Positions 1 to 5,530 of a stretch of DNA of 5,530 nt are shown here, in pieces. The stretch comes from a bacterium HR12 (GTDB lineage: Bacteria; Actinomycetota; UBA4738; HRBIN12). Under the pieces are notes generated by a model. The model saw only the letters and a list, made by a program, of their open reading frames with translations. It was not told where the DNA came from and searched no databases. The stretch covers positions 1 through 5,530 of the forward strand of contig BEHO01000099.1 of the NCBI GenBank assembly GCA_002898915.1, written 5' to 3'. Position 1 is the stretch's first letter, and each line of letters begins with the position of its first letter. Both the position numbers and the translations under genes were made by a program.

Positions 1-98
1 CGGAGCAGGCGCTGCCGACCGAGCCCTTCTTCGCCGAGCTCGCCCGCCGGGGGATGCGGGTGGAGGAGGAGATCGTCGAGGAGGGGCTCCTCGCGTAG
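1..98 (+). CDS. C-terminal end of an unidentified protein (5' partial)
   Basis: The frame beginning at base 3 reads 31 codons to a TAG at 96-98. The C-terminal peptide starts EQALPTEPFFAELARRG and ends in an acidic, probably helical stretch, VEEEIVEEGLLA. Every sense codon ends in G or C, matching the codon use of the other genes here, so this is very likely real coding sequence. The rest of the gene lies left of the window. I do not recognise the family from this fragment. The next gene starts 105 bases downstream behind its own probable control region, so the two are not tightly coupled. Confidence 0.7.
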   Translation, partial: EQALPTEPFFAELARRGMRVEEEIVEEGLLA

Positions 99-107
99 GA
101 GCGTCGC

Positions 108-121
108 CGAACACGCGTTCG
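108..121. promoter_or_regulatory. LexA (SOS) box, Gram-positive type
   Basis: The sequence CGAACACGCGTTCG has inverted CGAAC/GTTCG arms around a 4-base centre. It fits the Bacillus-type LexA/DinR consensus CGAACRNRYGTTCG at every position. Mycobacterial LexA sites share the CGAAC-N4-GTTCG core, usually with an outer T and A, which are C and T here. It starts 10 bases after the upstream stop codon and ends 82 bases before the VWA start codon, the only gene it could serve from this gap. Repression of that gene by LexA is inferred. I cannot place a convincing -10/-35 pair around it. Confidence 0.6.
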
Positions 122-190
122 TGTCGGTGGGTCGAACGACACTCCGGCCGAGACCTGTACCCGCCGATCGCGCGGCCCGAACGCGCGGGA

Positions 191-196
191 AGGAGG
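191..196 (+). promoter_or_regulatory. Shine-Dalgarno site of the VWA gene
   Basis: AGGAGG lies 7 bases before the GTG at 204, a full-strength match at ideal spacing. The frame is open back to the TAG at 96-98 and contains no in-frame ATG, GTG or TTG before 204. The site therefore fixes 204 as the start. Confidence 0.85.
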
Positions 197-203
197 CCCC
201 CTC

Positions 204-1472
204 GTGCAGGTGATCGTTCGACCCGAGCGCCGGCTGCTCGCCGCGGGGTCCGAGCACGACCTCTGGTGCATGCTGGAACTGACGGCCCCTCCGGCCCTCG
301 AGCCCGTCGCCCGCCGACCGCTCCGGATCGCGCTCGTCCTCGATCGCTCCGGGTCGATGGCCGGGCGCAAGCTCGAGGTGACGCGGGCGAGCGCGGCGTT
401 CCTCGTGCGGCGTATGGCGTCGGGCGACCAGCTCGCCCTCGTCACCTACGACGAGGAGGCGGAGGTCCGCGTGCCCCTCGTGCCCGTCGAGGAGCGCCGC
501 GACGATCTCCTCGAGGCCATCGAGGCGATCCGCCCCGGCGGCTCGACGAACCTCTCCGGCGGGTACCTGAAGGGGGTCGAGGTCCTGAGCGGCGCGGACC
601 GGAGCGGGGTGCGACGCGTCCTCCTGCTCTCCGACGGGCTCGCGAACGTCGGGATCACGGCGCCCTCGTGCCTGCGCGGCTTCGCGGAGCGGGCCCTGGC
701 GCGGGAGGGCGTGACCACCTCCACGATCGGCTTGGGGGCCGATTTCGACGAGGAGCTCATGACGGCGATGGCGGACGCGGGCGGGGGGAGCGCCCACTTC
801 GCGGAGACGCCCGACGACGCTCCGGCCATCTTCGGCATGGAGTTCTCGGATCTCATCGGCGTGGTCGCGCAGGACGTGGGCGTCGAGATCCGCCCGGAGG
901 AGGCCGCCCAGGTGGTCCGCGTCCTGAATGACGTCCCCATCGTCCCGGTCCCCGGAGGGATCCGGGTGCACCTGGGCGACGCCTTCGCGGAGGAGCGGAG
1001 GCGCGTCGTCTTCCGGCTCCGCGTGCCCGGCTCCGTCGCGCTCGGCGCGCGGCAGGTCGCCGAGGTGATGGTGCGGTACGCGGGGGTGGGGTCCGCCCTG
1101 ACGCAGCGGGAGGTTCGCGTGCCCGTCGTGGTCGATCTGGTGGCTGCCGACGAGGCCGCGGCGGCCACGCCCGACCACGGCGTCACCGAGGAGGTGGCCC
1201 TGTTCTCCGCCGCGGAGGCGGGGGAGCGTGCGCGACGCCTCGCGGACGCGGGCGACCTGGAGGGAGCGCGGCGGGCCCTCGAGGCGGCCGCGCGCGGGCT
1301 TGAGACCGTGGCCCCGGGCTCGCCACGGGCCCAGGAGCTCCTGGAGGAGGCCGACTTCTGGAGCACCCGAGCGGCGCTCCTGCTCCGGAACCCCGAGGAC
1401 CGGGCGGCGCGCAAGCGGATGCTCTACCGCGCGCGGAGCACGCGCTCGGGTCGGCGCCGGGCGGGCCGGTGA
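204..1472 (+). CDS. VWA domain protein with intact MIDAS and basic C-terminal tail
   Basis: This is a 422-residue protein starting at GTG, with no signal peptide and no membrane segment, so it is probably cytoplasmic. A short N-terminal beta region (about 1-38) leads into a VWA domain (about 40-220). The metal-ion-dependent adhesion site is complete: DRSGS at 47-51, Thr115 in GGSTN, and Asp144 in LLSDG, followed by the typical IGLGADFDEELM at 175-186. Such domains bind partner proteins through a bound divalent metal. Residues about 225-312 look like a beta-sandwich of the kind that follows VWA in proteins loosely named 'Ca-activated chloride channel homologs', although nothing here suggests a channel. 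Residues about 327-400 are Ala/Glu/Arg-rich helices, one TPR-like (LADAGDLEGARRALEAA). The last 20 residues carry nine Arg and one Lys. A possible LexA box lies upstream. The gene ends 9 bases from a convergent gene. The partner and pathway are unknown. Confidence 0.93.
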   Translation: MQVIVRPERRLLAAGSEHDLWCMLELTAPPALEPVARRPLRIALVLDRSGSMAGRKLEVTRASAAFLVRRMASGDQLALVTYDEEAEVRVPLVPVEERRDDLLEAIEAIRPGGSTNLSGGYLKGVEVLSGADRSGVRRVLLLSDGLANVGITAPSCLRGFAERALAREGVTTSTIGLGADFDEELMTAMADAGGGSAHFAETPDDAPAIFGMEFSDLIGVVAQDVGVEIRPEEAAQVVRVLNDVPIVPVPGGIRVHLGDAFAEERRRVVFRLRVPGSVALGARQVAEVMVRYAGVGSALTQREVRVPVVVDLVAADEAAAATPDHGVTEEVALFSAAEAGERARRLADAGDLEGARRALEAAARGLETVAPGSPRAQELLEEADFWSTRAALLLRNPEDRAARKRMLYRARSTRSGRRRAGR

Positions 1473-1489
1473 GGGACGGGCTCAGCCGG
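1466..1489. terminator. Possible bidirectional hairpin across two convergent stop codons
   Basis: CCGGTGAG (1466-1473) can pair with CTCAGCCGG (1481-1489), giving eight base pairs with G1485 bulged and a 7-base loop. The TGA at 1470-1472 and the opposing stop (TCA on the + strand, 1482-1484) lie in opposite arms. The two genes leave only 9 bases between them, so any shared terminator must overlap coding sequence. No T-run follows on either strand, so this is not a classic intrinsic terminator. GC-rich DNA forms such stems often by chance. Confidence 0.25.
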
Positions 1490-2576
1490 GCAGCAGGCGG
1501 GTCGCGGCGCGCCGGAGCCGGTCGCGGATGGCGAGGCCGAGCCCCTGGGCGCCGAAGGTGCGGGCCAGGATCACGTCCACCCCGAGGGCCTCGAGCTCGC
1601 GCATCGCGGCGAAGAGGCCGCGGGCGACGGCGGCGAGATCCTCGGCGGAGCCGATCCGACGGGCCTCGACCTCGGGCGGGAGGTCGACCGGATCCTCCTC
1701 CGCGAGGATGACCCCGACGCGCCGGCCGCGCTCGCGCTCCGCCCGTGCCAGCTCCGCGATCCGGGCGAGCGCGGAGGCCGTGGCGACGGCGGTGGGGCAC
1801 TCCACCACGATGAGCTCGGGGGTGACCGCGTAGTGGCTCGCCAGGAGCCCGGGGGATGGCGCGCCCGCCGGATCCCGGAGGGAGAGCTCGGCGACGGCGA
1901 CCCGGCCGGCGACCCGTTCGATCGCCTCGCGGGCCACACCTCCGGGGCGGAGGATCGTGGGCGGGTTTCGGGTGAGGTCGAGGACCGTGGACTCGACCCC
2001 GACGGCCGTGGGCCCGGCGTCGAGGACGAGGTCCACGCGGCCCTCGAGGTCGTCGAGCACGTGCTGGGCGGAGGTGGGGCTGGCGCGGCCGAACCGGTTC
2101 GCCGAGGGCGCCGCGACCGGGACGTCGGCGGCGCGGATCAGCGCGAGCGCGACCGGGTGCGCGGGCACGCGGACGGCGACGGTCGGGAGCCCCGCCGTCA
2201 CCTCGGCGGGGACCGCGGGCCGCTTCGGCAGCACCAGGGTGAGCGGACCGGGCCAGAAGGCCTCCGCCAGGCGACGGGCGAGACCCGGCACCTCCCCGGC
2301 CACGCGGTCGAGGCCCTCCGCGGCAGCGAGGTGCACGATGAGGGGGTCCTCCGCGGGACGGCCCTTGGCCTCGAAGACGCGCCGTACCGCGGCGGCGTCG
2401 AGGGCGTTCGCGCCGAGGCCGTAAACGGTCTCGGTCGGGAACGCGACGAGACCTCCCGCGCGGACGATGGCGGCCGCCCGGGCGATGGCGGCGGGGTCCG
2501 GGATCTCCGGATCCACGATCAGGACCTCGGTGGTGCCCGGGCGGAGGGTGGCGTCGGCGCTGCCCATCGCCGCCAC
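1482..2576 (-). CDS. tsaC: L-threonylcarbamoyladenylate synthase, Sua5 type
   Basis: This enzyme makes threonylcarbamoyl-AMP from threonine, bicarbonate and ATP. That is the first step of the t6A modification at position 37 of ANN-decoding tRNAs; the TsaB/TsaD complex then transfers the group. The 364-residue protein has an N-terminal YrdC/TsaC domain (about 23-225) with PTETVYGLG at 47-55, KGRP at 71-74, WPGPLTLVLP at 108-117, AAPSAN at 155-160 and VESTV at 194-198. The linker SPGLLASHYA (241-250) and a Rossmann-like C-terminal domain (about 255-350) mark it as the long Sua5/YwlC form rather than short TsaC. All expected motifs are present, so it should be active. The start is uncertain: GTG at 2576 is the longest choice, while ATG at 2567 (residue 4) is equally plausible. 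Neither has a clear Shine-Dalgarno. It lies 21 bases after the large regulator gene on the same strand and may depend on that transcript. Confidence 0.96.
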   Translation of the reverse strand: MAAMGSADATLRPGTTEVLIVDPEIPDPAAIARAAAIVRAGGLVAFPTETVYGLGANALDAAAVRRVFEAKGRPAEDPLIVHLAAAEGLDRVAGEVPGLARRLAEAFWPGPLTLVLPKRPAVPAEVTAGLPTVAVRVPAHPVALALIRAADVPVAAPSANRFGRASPTSAQHVLDDLEGRVDLVLDAGPTAVGVESTVLDLTRNPPTILRPGGVAREAIERVAGRVAVAELSLRDPAGAPSPGLLASHYAVTPELIVVECPTAVATASALARIAELARAERERGRRVGVILAEEDPVDLPPEVEARRIGSAEDLAAVARGLFAAMRELEALGVDVILARTFGAQGLGLAIRDRLRRAATRLLPG

Positions 2577-2597
2577 GCTAGCAGCCGCGGGTGGGAC

Positions 2598-5530
2598 TCA
2601 GGGGGGCGTCGCCGCGAGCGCCTCGTCGACCTCGTGGAGGAACGCCCCGGCGTGGCAGTCCGACAGCATGCGCCGGGCCGCGTCGAGGGTCGGGCGGGGA
2701 TCGTCACCGCCCCGCGCCTCGGCGCGCGCGAGATCCACCCTCGCGCGGGCGGCATCGATCCGCATCCCGATCGCGTCGAACGTGTCGACGGCCCCGCGGA
2801 GCAGGTCGGCCGCCGCCTCCGCTTCCGGCGCGAGCAGGCCGTCGACCACGGCGGCGTTCGCCCGGGCGGCGGGGGAGCGGCCTCGGTCGGCGAGCGCCCG
2901 GTGGGCGGCGGCCTCGTCCCGGCGTCCGGCGCGCAGGAGGAGCCGGACCAGGTCGGTGACGGCCTCCGGCGCTGCGTCGAACGTGAACGCCTCGAGCATC
3001 TCGATCGTGCGCTCGAACCCGCGGACCGCCTCCTCGTCCCTGCGCCGCGCGAGCGCCAGGTACCCCTCGATGAGGGGGACGTACACCCAGCTCTGGGGCT
3101 CCGGGTTCGCCCGGATGATGGGTACGGAGGCGAGGTGGGCCTCCTCGGCCTCCTCGAGCCGGCCCTGATACAGGAGCGCGATCGCGAGCCCGCTCAGCCG
3201 CATGCCGATGAGCGGCTCGTCGCCCACCGCCCGCGCGAGCTCGATCGCCTCGCGCTGGTCCGCCTCCGCCTCCCGGAGCCGGCCCAGCCGGAACAGGACG
3301 TCGCCGTGGCTGCCCGTCAGCCAGCCGAGGTGTCCGCGCGCCCCGGCCCGGCGCGCGGCCTCGAGGCCTTCCTCCAGCACGGCCAGGGCGCGCCCGAAGT
3401 CGCTCGCGAGGTCGGAGAGGACCGACGGCAGGTTGTTGTAGCAGCGCATGAGGTTGGCGAAGTCCCGGGTCTCCTTGGCCAGGCGGTACGCCCGCTCCAT
3501 CGTGCCCAGCGCCTCCTCCGAGCGGCCCATCTGCGCGAGACAGACGGCGAGGCTCTGCGTGGACTCGGCGGCGACGAGGCGCGAGCCGACCCGCTCGGCC
3601 ATCGAGACCGCCCGGCGGAGGAGGGGTTCGGCCTCGGCGGATCGTCCCCGCCGCCACAGGTACCACCCGAGGGTGTGCGTCGCGTCGGCGAGCTCCTCGC
3701 GCTCGCCGAGCGGCTCGAGGATCTCGATGGCCAGTCGCCCCTCGCGCTCGGCGTCGTCGTCGTGCCCCTGCATGAGCAGGGGAGGGACGAGCTGGGCGTG
3801 CGCCCACCCCGTGCCCACGGGATCGGCGAGCTCCTCGAAGACCGCGAGGGCGCGACGGACGACCCGCTCGGTCTCGCCGATCCCGTCGGCGCCCCAGGAC
3901 GCATGCACATGGGCCCGCGCGAGGCGCACCCGGTCCTCCGGCCCGAGCCCCAGCTCGTCCGCCAGCCGCTCCGCCTCGCGGAACCAGCGGTTCGCCTCCC
4001 TGCGCAGCCACAGGGCGGACGTGCGCTCGCCCGCGGCCAGGGTCCAGCGGAAGGTCCGCTCGCGCAGCTCGACGGGTCCGGCGCCGACCTCGCCCAGCTC
4101 CTCGACGTAGCGGAGGGCCTCGAGCAGGTGGGTCGCGATGAGCTCGGCGATCTCCTCGGCCCGGTCCCCGGCCCGGCGCTCGGCCCACCGAGCGACCCCC
4201 GTGTGCTTCTCGGCCCGGAGCGACTTCGGCAGCGAGTCGTACGCGCCGTCGCGGATGAGGTTGTGCCGGAAGGAGAACTCGCGCTCGTCGGAGAAGGACG
4301 AGGGCTCGTGGGGCACGACGAGGTCCTTCACCCGCAGCCGGCCGAGGGCCTCGCGGACCTCCTCGGGATCCCGGCCGGCGAGCTCGGCCACGGCGCCGAG
4401 CCAGAACACCCGTCCGACGACGGCCGCGTCCTGGACGATCGCCTTCTCGTCCTCCGGGAGGCCGTCGAGGCGAGCCGCGATCAGGGCCTGGACCGAGCGC
4501 GGGATCTCGACCGCCTCGACGGACCTGGCCACCTCCCACCGGCTCGGCCCCGTCGCCCGCAGGACCCCGTCGTCGATCAGCTTGCGGACGATCTCCTCGA
4601 CGAACAGCGGGTTCCCCTCGCTGCGCTCGACGATGGCGCGGCGGAGCTCGGGGGGCATGGGGCTCGAGAGGAGCTCGTCGAGCATGGTCCCGCCCTCGTC
4701 CTCGGAGAGGGGCTCGAGGGAGATCGAGGCGGCGTTGCGCTTGCCCCCGCCCCAGTTCGGCCGGCGGTCGAGGAGCTCGGGTCGCGCCGTCGCCACGATC
4801 AGGATCGGGCCCTGCGCCCAGTCGGCCACGTGCTCGATGAAGTCGAGGAGCCCATCGTCGGCCCAGTGGAGGTCGTCGAGGACGAGCACGAGCGGGTACC
4901 GGGCCGCCATCCGCTCGAGGAAGCGACGCCACGCGTCGAACAGGTCCTCGCGGCTCGACCCCAGGATCTCGCCGGCCCCGACGAGCGCCCGGATCTGCGG
5001 CGCCACGCCCCCGTCGCCGAAGAGCTCCCGGACCGCGGCGTCGGCCTTGCGCAGCACGGTCTCGGCCGGATCGTCCTCGAAGATCTCGCATTGCGCCTTG
5101 ATCGCGTCGGCGAGCGCCGAGTAGGAGGTGTTCCCGTACGCCAGGCAGCGCCCGCGACGCCAGTAGAAGGTCTGCGGGAGCGCCTCGACGTGGCGCTCCA
5201 GCTCGGACACGAGGCGCGACTTCCCGACGCCGGCGGGCCCGACCACGGTCAGCAGGGCGGGCCGGCCCTCCCCCTCGACCCGCCGGAGCGTCTGCTCCAT
5301 GAGGGCGAGCTCCTCGTCCCGCCCGATGAGGCGTGCCTCGAGGCCGAGGCGGGAACGCTCGCCGCGTGTCCGAGCCTTGATGCGGAGGGCCCGCCACGCG
5401 GGCACCCGCTCACGCTTGCCCTTGAGCTCGAGGGGCTCCAGCTCGCGGTACTCGATGACGTCCTTCGTCGACGCGTAGACGGCGGCGCCGACGACGATGT
5501 GACCGGGCGCGGCGGCGGCCTGGAGGCGCG
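2598..5530 (-). CDS. Class III nucleotidyl cyclase / AAA (STAND-like) ATPase / TPR regulator, 5' partial
   Basis: The frame is open from the right edge to TGA at 2598-2600, giving 976 complete codons with the N-terminus outside the window. The first 41 codons (5406-5528), including HIVVGAAVYAST and ELEPLELKGKRER and running on into VPAW, match the end of class III adenylate/guanylate cyclase domains. The first codon, Arg in RLQ, is probably the Arg of the catalytic NxxxR motif. Counting from the GTG codon at 5405, the ATPase has Walker A GPAGVGKS at 56-63, Walker B LVLVLDDLHWAD at 172-183, ATARPE at 205-210 and EGNPLFVEE at 263-271. A probable winged helix (about 300-370) and HNLIRDGAYDSLP (381-393) follow, as in MalT/AfsR-like ATPases. 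Degenerate TPRs span about 575-840. The protein ends in EALAATPP with no LuxR-type HTH, unlike some mycobacterial relatives. No membrane segment is visible. A role as a cytoplasmic cyclic-nucleotide signalling protein gated by ATP and TPR-bound partners is inferred, and the ligand is unknown. GTG 5405 is an internal codon, not the start. Confidence 0.92.
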   Translation of the reverse strand, partial: RLQAAAAPGHIVVGAAVYASTKDVIEYRELEPLELKGKRERVPAWRALRIKARTRGERSRLGLEARLIGRDEELALMEQTLRRVEGEGRPALLTVVGPAGVGKSRLVSELERHVEALPQTFYWRRGRCLAYGNTSYSALADAIKAQCEIFEDDPAETVLRKADAAVRELFGDGGVAPQIRALVGAGEILGSSREDLFDAWRRFLERMAARYPLVLVLDDLHWADDGLLDFIEHVADWAQGPILIVATARPELLDRRPNWGGGKRNAASISLEPLSEDEGGTMLDELLSSPMPPELRRAIVERSEGNPLFVEEIVRKLIDDGVLRATGPSRWEVARSVEAVEIPRSVQALIAARLDGLPEDEKAIVQDAAVVGRVFWLGAVAELAGRDPEEVREALGRLRVKDLVVPHEPSSFSDEREFSFRHNLIRDGAYDSLPKSLRAEKHTGVARWAERRAGDRAEEIAELIATHLLEALRYVEELGEVGAGPVELRERTFRWTLAAGERTSALWLRREANRWFREAERLADELGLGPEDRVRLARAHVHASWGADGIGETERVVRRALAVFEELADPVGTGWAHAQLVPPLLMQGHDDDAEREGRLAIEILEPLGEREELADATHTLGWYLWRRGRSAEAEPLLRRAVSMAERVGSRLVAAESTQSLAVCLAQMGRSEEALGTMERAYRLAKETRDFANLMRCYNNLPSVLSDLASDFGRALAVLEEGLEAARRAGARGHLGWLTGSHGDVLFRLGRLREAEADQREAIELARAVGDEPLIGMRLSGLAIALLYQGRLEEAEEAHLASVPIIRANPEPQSWVYVPLIEGYLALARRRDEEAVRGFERTIEMLEAFTFDAAPEAVTDLVRLLLRAGRRDEAAAHRALADRGRSPAARANAAVVDGLLAPEAEAAADLLRGAVDTFDAIGMRIDAARARVDLARAEARGGDDPRPTLDAARRMLSDCHAGAFLHEVDEALAATPP

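Noticed and set aside
111..124. Short hairpin ACACG-CGTT-CGTGT as a terminator for the upstream gene
   Set aside because: It has only a 5-bp stem and no T-run, and it overlaps the better-supported LexA dyad.
96..203. Possible TAG read-through joining the upstream gene to the VWA gene, since they share a frame with no other stop between them
   Set aside because: The codons in the gap lose the strict G/C third-position pattern and the gap holds a LexA-like operator and a strong ribosome site, so it reads as non-coding.
446..1414. 322-codon - strand frame opposite the VWA gene
   Set aside because: It is a Ser/Arg/Thr-rich antisense shadow, while the + frame has a complete MIDAS motif and a strong ribosome site.
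2090..2101. Perfect palindrome CGAACCGGTTCG, resembling a LexA box
   Set aside because: The spacer is 2 bases rather than 4, and it lies inside tsaC coding for the conserved SANRFG stretch, so codon constraint explains it.
1957..2424. + strand frame opposite tsaC
   Set aside because: It is a low-complexity antisense shadow of a conserved enzyme.
4138..5124. Long + strand open frame opposite the ATPase region
   Set aside because: The Ser/Arg/Ala-rich product lacks any domain and is antisense to a well-supported gene. Stop codons are simply rare at this GC content.
2704..5397. Open frame of 897 codons on the - strand overlapping the regulator gene in another frame
   Set aside because: It encodes a low-complexity Arg/Pro/Gly-rich product without motifs. 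It is a typical high-GC shadow of the true frame, which has Walker motifs and TPRs.

Overview
This is a 5.5 kb window of very GC-rich DNA. Nearly every codon in the real genes ends in G or C, and GTG starts are used. It is ordinary bacterial chromosome, with no mobile element, RNA gene or CRISPR array. The host is most likely a high-GC Gram-positive lineage (Actinomycetota) or possibly Chloroflexota. Three things point that way: the composition, a cyclase-ATPase-TPR regulator of a type common in those groups, and a Gram-positive-type LexA (SOS) box. The phylum is an inference.

Layout from left to right: (1) the last 31 complete codons of an unidentified + strand gene, ending at 98. (2) A 105-base gap with a perfect match to the Gram-positive LexA box at 108-121 and a strong ribosome binding site at 191-196. 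(3) A complete + strand gene, 204-1472, for a soluble von Willebrand factor A (VWA) protein with an intact MIDAS metal site, a helical C-terminal region and an Arg-rich tail. (4) After only 9 bases, a convergent - strand gene, 1482-2576, for a two-domain Sua5/TsaC threonylcarbamoyl-AMP synthase. (5) Just upstream of it on the same strand, a large gene running from beyond the right edge to 2598. It encodes the end of a class III nucleotidyl cyclase domain, an AAA/STAND-type ATPase and a long TPR region.

The two - strand genes are 21 bases apart and may share a transcript, so the tRNA-modification enzyme may be expressed behind a signalling ATPase. The VWA gene is transcribed separately from the 99-203 gap and may be under LexA control. 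The two points most worth following up are the SOS box ahead of a VWA gene, and the fact that the large regulator does not start at the GTG at 5405: its reading frame continues upstream into a recognisable cyclase domain cut by the window edge.
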